A stretch of 64,000 bases of DNA from Phenylobacterium zucineum HLK1 (GTDB lineage: Bacteria; Pseudomonadota; Alphaproteobacteria; Caulobacterales; Caulobacteraceae): the NCBI RefSeq assembly GCF_000017265.1, contig NC_011144.1:3388001-3452000 (forward strand), in the 5' to 3' direction. How positions within the stretch are numbered: the first letter of the stretch is position 1; each line of letters opens with the position of its first letter. Of the stretch, positions 18,928 through 25,738 are shown in pieces. The notes beneath the pieces are model-generated. The model had not been told where the DNA came from. It made no database searches and saw nothing but the letters and a program-made list of their open reading frames with translations. The translations under genes and the position numbers were made by a program.

Positions 18928-19086
18928 ATGTCCCTTGGCACCATCCTGATCATCATCCTGATCCTGCTCCTGATCGGCGCGCTGCCGAGCTGGGGCTACT
19001 CGCGCGGCTGGGGCTATTTCCCGAGCGGCGGCCTGGGTCTGGTGCTGGTGATCGTCATCATCCTGGTCTTGTTGGGACGGATCTGA
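18928..19086 (+). CDS. DUF3309 family small membrane protein
   Basis: A 52-residue hydrophobic protein. It starts with a Leu/Ile-rich helix (ILIIILILLLIGALPSW), then GYSRGWGYFPSGGLG, then a second helix LVLVIVIILVLLGRI. This is the DUF3309 pattern. GAGGAGAGC lies just upstream of the ATG. The family is common in stress-related gene groups of alphaproteobacteria, with no proven function. Confidence 0.85.
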   Translation: MSLGTILIIILILLLIGALPSWGYSRGWGYFPSGGLGLVLVIVIILVLLGRI

Positions 19087-19182
19087 CGTCGCGGCCCTTG
19101 GCGCAGGCCGCGCAACACCCCGCGCGCCGTCAGGCGAAGTGGGCCCGGTTCGCCGCCCGGACGGCGCGCTCTTTCACAGTTT

Positions 19183-19230
19183 GAGCGCGCTCGGACGCAA
19201 AACCGGTTCCCACTTTTGCTGAGCGCGCTC
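19183..19230. repeat. palindromic intergenic repeat unit
   Basis: The self-complementary decamer GAGCGCGCTC occurs at 19183-19192 and again at 19221-19230. It flanks a core with inverted ends, GCAAAACC...CTTTTGC. I recall near-identical GCAAAA...CGGTT...TTTTGC units scattered through Caulobacterales and Rhizobiales genomes, which would make this a REP-like element. Only one copy is in this window. It lies 38 bp before the MHS transporter gene. Confidence 0.5.
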
Positions 19231-19267
19231 TAGCATCCGCCCCCAAAGCCAAGTTGGGGGGAGATGC

Positions 19268-20602
19268 ATGACGGCCACGGAAACCGGGGCTGACAGCCAG
19301 GCGCCGGCCGCGCTGACGACCGCGGGGCTGACGCCGCTGCAGAGGGCGAAGGCGATCGTCGGCGGCTCGGCCGGCAACCTCGTCGAATGGTACGACTGGT
19401 TCGCCTACTCCTCCTTCGCCCTCTACTTCGCCCCGCACTTCTTCCCAGAGGGCGACACCACCGCCCAGTTGCTGCAGACCGCCGCCATCTTCGCGGTGGG
19501 CTTCTTCGCCCGGCCGCTCGGCGCGTGGCTGATGGGGCTCTACGCCGACTGGAAAGGCCGGCGCGCCGCCCTGGCCGTCAGCGTCGGCATGATGTGCGCC
19601 GGGGCCTTCGCCATCGCCATCCTGCCCGACGCGCGGCAGATCGGGGCCCTGGCGCCGGTGGGCCTGCTGGCCGCCCGCATCCTGCAGGGCCTGTCGGTGG
19701 GCGGCGAGTACGGCGCCAGCGCCACCTACATGTCCGAGATGGCCGGCCGCGCCCGCCGCGGCTTCTGGGCCAGCTTCCAGTACGTGACCCTGATCGCCGG
19801 CCAACTCCTGGCGCTGGGCGTGCTCGTGCTGCTGCAGAACGTGATGGACCCGGCGGTGCTCGAGGACTGGGGCTGGCGCATCCCGTTCGTCATCGGCGGC
19901 CTCCTGGCCGTGGTGGTCTTCTGGATCCGCGCCGGCATGGACGAGAGCCCGTCCTACGAGGCCGCCAAGGCCGAAGGCGCCGAGCGCGCGCGGACCATGA
20001 TGCTGTTCGCCCGCTTCCCGCGCGAGAGCGCCATCATCTTCGTGCTGACGGCGGCGGGCTCCTTGGCCTTCTACGCCTACACCACGTACATGCAGAAGTT
20101 CCTGGTCAACACCGCCGGCTTCGACAAGAGCGCGGCGACGGCCGTCACCGCCGTGGCCCTGGTGGTCTACATGGGCTGCCAGCCGCTGTTCGGATGGCTG
20201 TCGGACAAGCTGGGCCGCAAGACCACGATCGCCTTCGCCTTCGCCGGAGGCGCGCTCGCCACCTATCCCGTGATGTCGGCCCTGGCCGGCGGCCCCAGCC
20301 AGGGCGAGGCCCTGGCGCTGGTCACCCTGCTGCTGGTGGTGCTGTCGGGCTACACGGCGGTCAGCGGCCTGGTGAAGGCCGAGCTCTTCCCGGCGCACGT
20401 GCGGGCCCTGGGCGTCGCCCTGCCCTATGCCCTGGCCAACGCCCTGTTCGGCGGCACGGCCGAGTACGTCGCGCTCTGGTTCAAGGACGTGGGGGCGGAA
20501 AGCGGATTCTACGTCTATGTCTCGGGGATGATGGCGGCCGGCTTCCTGGTGGCCGTCCGCCTGCGCAACACCAACGTGCACAGCCTGATCCGGGAGGACT
20601 GA
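19268..20602 (+). CDS. MFS transporter, metabolite:H+ symporter (KgtP-like)
   Basis: A 444-residue, 12-helix transporter of the MHS group (KgtP/ProP/ShiA). Signatures: GNLVEWYDWFAYSSFALYFAP in helix 1, FARPLGAWLMGLYADWKGRR in motif A, LLAARILQGLSVGGEYGASATYMSEMA in helix 4, and WRIPFVIGG in helix 6. The family imports carboxylates such as 2-oxoglutarate, citrate or shikimate, or osmolytes; the substrate here is not determined. The start codon of the DUF599 gene follows the stop by 1 nt. Confidence 0.9.
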   Translation: MTATETGADSQAPAALTTAGLTPLQRAKAIVGGSAGNLVEWYDWFAYSSFALYFAPHFFPEGDTTAQLLQTAAIFAVGFFARPLGAWLMGLYADWKGRRAALAVSVGMMCAGAFAIAILPDARQIGALAPVGLLAARILQGLSVGGEYGASATYMSEMAGRARRGFWASFQYVTLIAGQLLALGVLVLLQNVMDPAVLEDWGWRIPFVIGGLLAVVVFWIRAGMDESPSYEAAKAEGAERARTMMLFARFPRESAIIFVLTAAGSLAFYAYTTYMQKFLVNTAGFDKSAATAVTAVALVVYMGCQPLFGWLSDKLGRKTTIAFAFAGGALATYPVMSALAGGPSQGEALALVTLLLVVLSGYTAVSGLVKAELFPAHVRALGVALPYALANALFGGTAEYVALWFKDVGAESGFYVYVSGMMAAGFLVAVRLRNTNVHSLIRED

Positions 20603-20603
20603 C

Positions 20604-21296
20604 GTGGATGGCCTGAACGTCGCCGCCTTCGGGGTCTTCGTCCTGGCCTGGCTGTTCTACGAGCCGGTCCTGACCCTGGTGGCCAAGAAGCGCGGCGGGG
20701 TGCTGAACACTGACATGACCGTCATCCGCAACGCCTGGATGACCAACATGACCGGCCGCGACCCGCGGCTGATGGACGGCCAGCTCCTGGGGCACGCGCT
20801 CAACTCGGCCTCGTTCTTCGCCTCGTCCAACCTGCTGCTGATCGCGGCGGCCGCCGGCGCCCTGTTCGGCGGCGAGAACACCTTCCGCTCGGTCTCGGCC
20901 CTGGAGGTGATCCGCACCTCCTCGCGCATGCTGTTCGAGCTGCAGCTGGCGCTGGTGCTGATCGCCCTGGCCCGCGGCCTGCTCGACTTCATCTGGGCGA
21001 TCCGCCAGATCAACTACTGCATCGCCGCCGTGGGCGCGGTGCCCGACCCGCTCGAGGACCAGGAGCAGCGCAAGGCCTACGGCCAGGCGATCGCGCGCCT
21101 GCTGAACCCGGCGCTGTCGTCGTTCAACGCCGGCGTGCGCGGCTACTACTTCGCCCTGGCGGCCGCGGCCTGGCTGTTCGGCCCCTGGGCCTTCATGGCC
21201 GCCACGGTGGGCGCCATCGGCCTCTTGTTCTGGCGCCAGCGCCATTCGCCCGCGGCGGCCGCGATCCGCGACCTGCGCGAGATGCTGGAGCGTTAG
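20604..21296 (+). CDS. DUF599 family membrane protein
   Basis: A 230-residue inner-membrane protein with a GTG start one base after the transporter stop, implying co-transcription. Helices include NVAAFGVFVLAWLFYEPVL, FFASSNLLLIAAAAGALFGG, FELQLALVLIALARGLLDFIW and YYFALAAAAWLFGPWAFMAA. R-x-x-W-M and RFxWAIRQxNYC-like signatures (here IRNAWMTNM and IWAIRQINYC) are those of DUF599. Function is unknown. Confidence 0.85.
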   Translation: MDGLNVAAFGVFVLAWLFYEPVLTLVAKKRGGVLNTDMTVIRNAWMTNMTGRDPRLMDGQLLGHALNSASFFASSNLLLIAAAAGALFGGENTFRSVSALEVIRTSSRMLFELQLALVLIALARGLLDFIWAIRQINYCIAAVGAVPDPLEDQEQRKAYGQAIARLLNPALSSFNAGVRGYYFALAAAAWLFGPWAFMAATVGAIGLLFWRQRHSPAAAAIRDLREMLER

Positions 21297-21307
21297 ATCA
21301 GGCTAGG

Positions 21308-21652
21308 TCAGGTCAGGCCGAGCTCGGCGCGGACGGCCCGGGTCAGCTTGGCGGCGATCAGGCCGTGGGAGGTCGCGATCCAGTCCGCGAGGTCGGCCTC
21401 ATCCACGTCGGCGAGGTTGACGCTCACCCACTGGCCCTTGGCGAGATAGGGCGCCTGCCGCGCCGGCCCGCCCTCGGTCAGGGCCACGAAGCCGATCTCG
21501 GTGACCTTGAACGAGACCGCCTCGTCGCCGCAGATGGCGAACACCTTGCCGCCCACCTTGTAGACGTCGTGGCCGCCCCACTGGACCACGTGGGTGGCCG
21601 CGGGCAGGCCCAGGGCCGTCCGCGCCACGGTCTCGTGCGTCGGCGCCCCCAC
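21308..21652 (-). CDS. MmcQ/YjbR family protein
   Basis: A 114-residue protein of the YjbR fold (CyaY-like). Recognisable segments are [22 protein letters not shown] near residue 22, [15 protein letters not shown], and the end [21 protein letters not shown] chose GTG at 21652 because it lies 11 nt after the msrA stop and gives the usual length. Some members bind DNA, but a role is not assured. Probably co-transcribed with msrA. Confidence 0.82.
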   Translation of the reverse strand: MGAPTHETVARTALGLPAATHVVQWGGHDVYKVGGKVFAICGDEAVSFKVTEIGFVALTEGGPARQAPYLAKGQWVSVNLADVDEADLADWIATSHGLIAAKLTRAVRAELGLT

Positions 21653-21663
21653 CGACCCGGCCC

Positions 21664-22317
21664 CTAGGCTTCGACGCCGACGCCGATCGGGCAGGTCACG
21701 CCCGTGCCGCCGATGCCGCAGTAGCCGTGCGGGTTCTTGGCCAGGTACTGCTGATGGTAGTCCTCGGCGAAGAAGAACGGGCCAGCCGGGGCGATCTCGG
21801 TGGTGATGCGCTCGAAGCCCTGGCGCGCCAGCGCCTGCTGGTAGGCCTCGCGCGAGGCCTCCGCCGCCTGGGCCTGGGCGTCGTTCGCCACATAGATCCC
21901 CGAGCGGTACTGGGTGCCGATGTCGTTGCCCTGGCGCATGCCCTGGGTCGGGTCGTGGTTCTCCCAGAACACCTTCAGCAGGTCCTGGTAGCCGACGACC
22001 TTGGGATCGTAGACCACCATCACCGCCTCGGCGTGGCCGGTGCGGCCCGAGCAGACCTCCTCGTAGGTCGGATTGGGCGTGATCCCGTTCTGGTAGCCGG
22101 CGGCGGTCGCCCAGACGCCGGGGACCTGCCAGAACTTGCGCTCCACGCCCCAGAAGCAGCCCATCGCGAAATAGGCGATCTCGGCGCCTTCCGGGTAGGG
22201 CCCCTTCAGCGGATGGCCGTTCACGAAGTGGGTCTCGGCGGTGGGGATGGCGTTCGGCCGCCCGGGCAGCGCCTCCTCGGGGGTCGGCAGATCGAGGGAC
22301 TTCTTGGCGAACAGCAT
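21664..22317 (-). CDS. msrA: peptide-methionine (S)-S-oxide reductase MsrA
   Basis: A 217-residue repair enzyme that reduces methionine-S-sulfoxide in proteins and free methionine. The active site GCFWGVE places the catalytic Cys at residue 54. Other conserved segments are [29 protein letters not shown] split over residues 70-100 and [15 protein letters not shown]-terminal tail holds candidate resolving Cys residues in GYCGIGGTG and VTCPIG. No signal peptide, so cytosolic. Upstream of YjbR on the minus strand, and divergent from tRNA-Ser. Confidence 0.95.
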   Translation of the reverse strand: MLFAKKSLDLPTPEEALPGRPNAIPTAETHFVNGHPLKGPYPEGAEIAYFAMGCFWGVERKFWQVPGVWATAAGYQNGITPNPTYEEVCSGRTGHAEAVMVVYDPKVVGYQDLLKVFWENHDPTQGMRQGNDIGTQYRSGIYVANDAQAQAAEASREAYQQALARQGFERITTEIAPAGPFFFAEDYHQQYLAKNPHGYCGIGGTGVTCPIGVGVEA

Positions 22318-22477
22318 CGGCGCCTCCGGGCGGGTGTGGGCTGGCGTCGTAAAATAGGGTGCGGCCGCGGCTTTTGCACGCGGCCGGAGCCCGCCTCCAC
22401 GCGCCGCTTGCCCCCCGGGGCATCCTGACTATATTCGCGCCCTCTCCGCCGCAGGCCTCCCGGGGCCGCGGACGTGG

Positions 22478-22567
22478 GGTGAGGTGGCCGAGTGGTTGAA
22501 GGCGCACGCCTGGAACGCGTGTATAGGTGAAAGCCTATCGAGGGTTCGAATCCCTCTCTCACCGCCA
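22478..22567 (+). tRNA. tRNA-Ser (anticodon GGA)
   Basis: A class II tRNA. The acceptor GGTGAGG (22478-22484) pairs with TCTCACC (22557-22563) with one G-U pair, and the discriminator G and CCA are encoded. The anticodon loop CTGGAAC puts GGA at 22512-22514. The long variable arm is ATAGGTGAAAGCCTAT, and the T arm is GAGGG-TTCGAAT-CCCTC. It reads UCC and UCU serine codons. The 3' end overlaps a 70-bp direct repeat whose second copy lies 1,251 bp downstream. Confidence 0.96.
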
Positions 22568-22627
22568 CTCAGGCGGTCGTGTTCGTCTCTTTCGGACGCT
22601 GAACCGCCAAGCTGCGGAAACTCCGGG
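22558..22627 (+). repeat. direct repeat copy 1, at tRNA-Ser 3' end
   Basis: A 70-bp segment identical at 65 positions to 23809-23878. It begins with the last 10 bases of the tRNA-Ser gene (CTCACCGCCA) and includes the perfectly shared core GAACCGCCAAGCTGCGGAAA. A tRNA 3' end repeated a short distance away is the classic footprint of site-specific integration or of a tRNA-flanking duplication. Confidence 0.8.
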
Positions 22628-22864
22628 GCCCGTCATCCTCGCCTAATGTGCATTCCGGGAAGGAAGAGAGCGGAGTCATTTGTTCTCTCTTTGTTCTTGC
22701 CTCCCGTTGGAGCATCTGTCACGCTGCCGGAGCGTCGATCAGTGCGCCACGCCACCCGCTCTTGAGCGGACAAGGCGTCAAACCAAGAGCCACGCACTCC
22801 ACAGCTCAATAGCAGCGCCAAGCCACACGAAAGCTCGCGCATGCCTTCGTTCAAGGAGAGCAAG

Positions 22865-22996
22865 ATGGCCTATGGCCAGATCGATCCCGCGCGCCTGAGT
22901 GGCGCCGCGCTCACACAGTAGTATCTGCGCTCCCCGCAGGAAATCGAGAAGCAGCGGCGACAGTTAGTAGAGCAGAAACATCAGGCGTTCTTCGGA
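22865..22996 (+). pseudogene. small conserved hypothetical gene with in-frame amber stop
   Basis: A good AAGGAG ribosome-binding site sits 6 nt before ATG at 22865. The frame reads MAYGQIDPARLSGAALTQ, then TAG at 22919-22921, then YLRSPQEIEKQRRQLVEQ and KHQAFFG. I recall a family of short proteins with the motif (M)AYGxIDPARLxGxALxxWYLRSPQEIE, so the TAG probably replaces the conserved Trp TGG by a single base change. After FFG the frame stays open but loses coding character. An unusual short gene ending at TAG cannot be excluded. Confidence 0.5.
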
Positions 22997-23081
22997 CACC
23001 TGCGATCGCCATCATCCGCTGACGCGAGGCAGACTGAAGGGCATTTCGGAACGGAGACCGGCGCACCTTCCCAGCCCCGAA

Positions 23082-23345
23082 CTACTGCATTTGCGGCCGG
23101 TAGCACTTGCACAAGTTGCCACCGGCTGCCTCGACCGCCTTTTCCATTCCCTTGGCCAAGTCGTCCAGCGCTGCGGGACGTGCCGGGGTCACCTCCCTCA
23201 GGCCCGCCCAAGCCAGAACATCCGAAGCAGTGCGACATCCAACTCGCGCGCGACACAGAGGTCTGCAATGGTCAGCCGAATCCGGCCTCGCGCTCGATGT
23301 GTCACGCAAGTGCGAACGAGCGTAATGCGCGTTGCATAAAGACAA
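23082..23345 (-). pseudogene. possible frameshifted gene remnant
   Basis: On the minus strand one frame ends RLTIADLCVARELDVALLR, with FWLGRA then a stop near 23198. The neighbouring frame carries on with VLAWAGLREVTPARPAALDD, then LAKGMEKAVEAAGGNLCKCY. Joined by a one-base shift they read as one plausible helical protein of about 90 residues. No family is recognised and no clear start or ribosome-binding site was found, so this is weak. Confidence 0.25.
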
Positions 23346-23397
23346 ACGGTGAGGTCGGTTGGCCGCGGCTCTTCACTCACCCTCAAGGACCGCGCAG

Positions 23398-23715
23398 ATG
23401 ACGATCATAGCTGAACTGGCGCTCGACTTCGCTGAATCAGGCGACGCGGTGCCGGTTCGGCTATTCGCTCCGGAGAAGCGGGAGCGCTCGTGGGTGTGTC
23501 GTTATGAAATCGGCGACCGGATCGATCACGGCCTGGATGTGCACGGAGAATCCAGCCTTCAGGCTCTTGCGCTCGCGATGAAAGCGCTTTCCGCGGCGCT
23601 TTATGGTTCAGCCGCGTATAGAAACGGAAAGCTCGGTCTCTATGGTCAGTTCGGAGGCTATCTCGGCATTCCCGCGCCGAACGTCTTTCTGGACGAGGCC
23701 CCATATCCATTCTGA
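23398..23715 (+). CDS. DUF6968-like hypothetical protein
   Basis: A 105-residue soluble protein. The order is MTIIAELALDFAESGDAVPV, a central WVCRYEIGDRIDHGLDVHGESSLQALALA segment (shared between two strands and a helix), then a Tyr/Gly-rich tail with DEAPYPF. The SSLQALALAMKAL helix after a G-x-D pattern is what I recall for DUF6968 proteins. It lies inside the direct-repeat-bounded patch and is its only intact-looking gene. Function is unknown; accessory or toxin/immunity-associated occurrence is possible but not shown. The upstream ribosome-binding site is weak. Confidence 0.6.
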   Translation: MTIIAELALDFAESGDAVPVRLFAPEKRERSWVCRYEIGDRIDHGLDVHGESSLQALALAMKALSAALYGSAAYRNGKLGLYGQFGGYLGIPAPNVFLDEAPYPF

Positions 23716-23808
23716 ATCTGAATCGAACGATCAGAAGGAGGATGGCTGGGCTGGCGGGCGGCGGGACGGTCATCGCGTTGGGCGGAGGACACTTGGCTGT
23801 CGACCGCC

Positions 23809-23878
23809 CTCACCGCCACTCAGGCGGGCGCATTCGTCTCCTTCGGACGCTGAACCGCCAAGCTGCGGAAACACCGGG
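23809..23878 (+). repeat. direct repeat copy 2
   Basis: Second copy of the 70-bp repeat that starts in the tRNA-Ser 3' end (22558-22627); 5 mismatches. The first 10 bases reproduce the tRNA end CTCACCGCCA but no tRNA body precedes it, so it is not a tRNA gene. The two copies bracket 1.18 kb. Confidence 0.8.
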
Positions 23879-23905
23879 ACCTTTCCGCGGCGCCGATAGG
23901 CGGCA

Positions 23906-24559
23906 TCAACCTCTGCGTTGGCCGAAGAACCGCGCGAGCAGGCCCGGCTTGCGCGGCGTAGGGAGCTCCGAGCCGCCCGGATCGGCCAAGGCGCTGGCGA
24001 GGGGCTGGTCACGGAGCTTCATCAACTCACGACGCACGACGCTCAGTTCCAGCATATCGACCTCGCCGGAGAACTGGTTGGGATCAAAGCCGCACACCGT
24101 CGCCGCAAGCTCCGTTGGCGCGTCGAACAGGTAGTCAACGTCATCGTCATCGTCCGTTCTGAGCTCCTGAAGCAGCCGCGCCCGGATTCCCGTCAAGGCG
24201 GCCGGCGGTTCACCCCACACGTCCAAGTGTTCCTGGCCGAACTCCGGATCATGCTGCACCGACCAGGCCAGGCGCCCGTCGGATGCGCCGAACGCGCCGC
24301 TGACCATCACATGCTCTTCGAGATAGGCCCCCACGGCGGAGCCAGCCTGAGACACGGCGCTGACGCGCTCGCGACTGGCGAAACGGCGATCGGGCGATAT
24401 GACGAACACCCAGCCGCCCAGCTCAAACGCAGCCAGCTTCGCCGGCGGCGGAACGGGATGGCCCCTGGCCGGGCGGCCGACATCGGCCAAACCCAGCGCG
24501 CCGAGCATGGCGCTCCTGTTGACGCCCTCGGCCGCGACCCACGATATCGACAACCCCAT
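23906..24559 (-). CDS. conserved hypothetical protein
   Basis: A 217-residue cytosolic protein starting MGLSISWVAAEGVNRSAMLG. Features include ELGGWVFVISPDRRF near residue 47, then EEHVMVSGAF and GRLAWSVQHDPEFGQEHLDV. An acidic run of five Asp lies near residue 137, and the tail ends LLARFFGQRRG. I recall similar proteins across Proteobacteria annotated only as hypothetical, often among mobile or immunity-type genes. It ends 28 bp from repeat copy 2, so it may belong to the ancestral chromosome edge. No motif indicates an enzymatic function. Confidence 0.7.
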   Translation of the reverse strand: MGLSISWVAAEGVNRSAMLGALGLADVGRPARGHPVPPPAKLAAFELGGWVFVISPDRRFASRERVSAVSQAGSAVGAYLEEHVMVSGAFGASDGRLAWSVQHDPEFGQEHLDVWGEPPAALTGIRARLLQELRTDDDDDVDYLFDAPTELAATVCGFDPNQFSGEVDMLELSVVRRELMKLRDQPLASALADPGGSELPTPRKPGLLARFFGQRRG

Positions 24560-24856
24560 AGTTCATCCTCCCGTCGCTGGAAGCTTGACCAGACAACGTC
24601 GCTGCGAGGACGTGGTCAAGAACAAAGGCGGAACCGACCGCAAGCCAGGTGGAGACGGCCAGCCTCTCGACGGCCTCCACCACTCCCTAGTCCTCCGATA
24701 TCCGTAGGCCGCCATCGGCTGCGACCTCTGCGCGCAGCGGATGTGGCCACGCTTTGAGCGCAACCCCTGCGCGATATATGGCCCGGTCCCGACCGGCGCA
24801 TGCCGGCCGCCCGCGCGCGCCAGCGCCGCGGGATCGACCCGAGGACCCCGATCCCC
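24560..24856. other. intergenic region before the Tad pilus locus
   Basis: About 300 bp, divergent between the hypothetical gene and the first TadE-like gene. No supportable gene is present. TTGAGC at 24754-24759 with TATGGC at 24777-24782 (17-bp spacer) is a possible promoter for the pilus genes, but weak. No CtrA box was seen here. Confidence 0.35.
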
Positions 24857-25321
24857 ATGCCGACCTTCGGTCGCACCGGCGCGCGCGCCCTCGCCCGATT
24901 GCCCGCGGACCGCCGCGGCGCGGCGGCGGTGGAGTTCGCCCTGCTGCTGCCGATGCTGGCGCTGCTGCTGGCCGGCCTGATCGACGTCTCGCGGCTGATC
25001 TCGGCCTCGATGCAGGTCCGCGCCGCCGCCCAGGCCGGCGCCGACTTCGCCCGGACCCACGGGTGGGACGCGGCCAAGGTCGAGACGGCCGCCCGGAGCG
25101 CCACGCCCCTGGCCGGCGTGACCGCCGCGCCCGCCGCCTTCCAGGGCTGCGCGAGCGCCGGCGGGATCGTACCGGCGCCCGGCGCGGCCTGCGCGGGAGG
25201 CGCGCCCCCCGGGAGCTTCGTAGCCGTCGCCGCCAGCGCGCCGTTCCGGCCGCTCGCGCCGTGGCCCGAGGTGGTCCTGCCGGACGAGGTCCGCGCCAGC
25301 GCCGTGGTGCGCATCCGATGA
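24857..25321 (+). CDS. TadE-like pseudopilin/pilus assembly protein 1
   Basis: A 154-residue TadE/TadG-like minor pilin. The signature RRGAAAVEFALLLPMLALLLAGLID at about residues 18-42 has the conserved Glu five residues after the Gly, followed by one membrane helix. The soluble part has one Cys pair (QGCASAG and AACAGG). ATG 24857 starts the conserved part; in-frame codons upstream lack support. The stop overlaps the next gene (ATGA). TadE proteins are processed by the prepilin peptidase and are needed for Flp/Tad pilus assembly. Confidence 0.87.
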   Translation: MPTFGRTGARALARLPADRRGAAAVEFALLLPMLALLLAGLIDVSRLISASMQVRAAAQAGADFARTHGWDAAKVETAARSATPLAGVTAAPAAFQGCASAGGIVPAPGAACAGGAPPGSFVAVAASAPFRPLAPWPEVVLPDEVRASAVVRIR

Positions 25322-25737
25322 GCCCGCCCGTTCGCCAGCTCCGCCGTCTGGCGCGCTGCCGCCGGGGCGCGGCGGCGGTCGAGGCGGCCTTCGCGCTGCC
25401 GCTGCTCGTGCTGATGCTGACCGGCCTGGTCGAGGGCGGCCGGCTCGCCTGGACCCGCACGTCGCTGGAGTTCGCCGTGCAGGAGGCCGCCCGACAGGGC
25501 GCGCTGGACCTGAGCCGCTGCACGAGCGGCGGCGCCGATCCCTGCGGCGCGCTCGCCAACGCCCGGAACGTCGCCGCGGCGAAGGCCAGCGCCGCAGGCG
25601 TCCCCGCCAGCGCCTTCACCGTCGCCAGCGACCCGGCCTGCGGCGTGCGCGTGCGGGCCGCGCACCGTTTCCGTTTCGTGGCCGCGGGCTTCGTCGGCGC
25701 CGCCCCGACGCTCGCCGCCGAAGTCTGCCGAACCTGA
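25318..25737 (+). CDS. TadE-like pseudopilin/pilus assembly protein 2
   Basis: A 139-residue protein with the same architecture as the preceding one: RRGAAAVEAAFALPLLVLML at about residues 13-32, with conserved Glu and a single helix. The outer part has two Cys pairs (RCTSGGADPC, PACGV). ATG is shared with the upstream TGA. The TadG-like gene follows after 1 nt. Pairs of TadE/TadF-like genes are typical of Tad loci. Confidence 0.85.
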   Translation: MSPPVRQLRRLARCRRGAAAVEAAFALPLLVLMLTGLVEGGRLAWTRTSLEFAVQEAARQGALDLSRCTSGGADPCGALANARNVAAAKASAAGVPASAFTVASDPACGVRVRAAHRFRFVAAGFVGAAPTLAAEVCRT

Positions 25738-25738
25738 C

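Larger units (their letters stand above)
22568..23397. other. gene-poor, lower-GC stretch downstream of tRNA-Ser
   Basis: About 830 bp with no intact gene that I can support. G+C is visibly lower than in neighbouring coding sequence, and all six frames are interrupted or atypical in composition. It contains one probable nonsense pseudogene (22865-22996) and one possible frameshifted remnant on the minus strand (23082-23345). Together with the direct repeats on either side it looks like a decayed insertion. Confidence 0.6.

Noticed and set aside
22484..22765. 93-codon open frame over the tRNA
   Set aside because: It covers tRNA-Ser and the repeat and has no protein-like composition.
23801..23820. 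Second tRNA-Ser
   Set aside because: Only the last 10 bases of the tRNA are repeated; no anticodon or acceptor arm.
24423..24683. 86-codon minus-strand frame before the Tad locus
   Set aside because: Overlaps the 217-residue hypothetical gene and lacks a ribosome-binding site or recognisable family.
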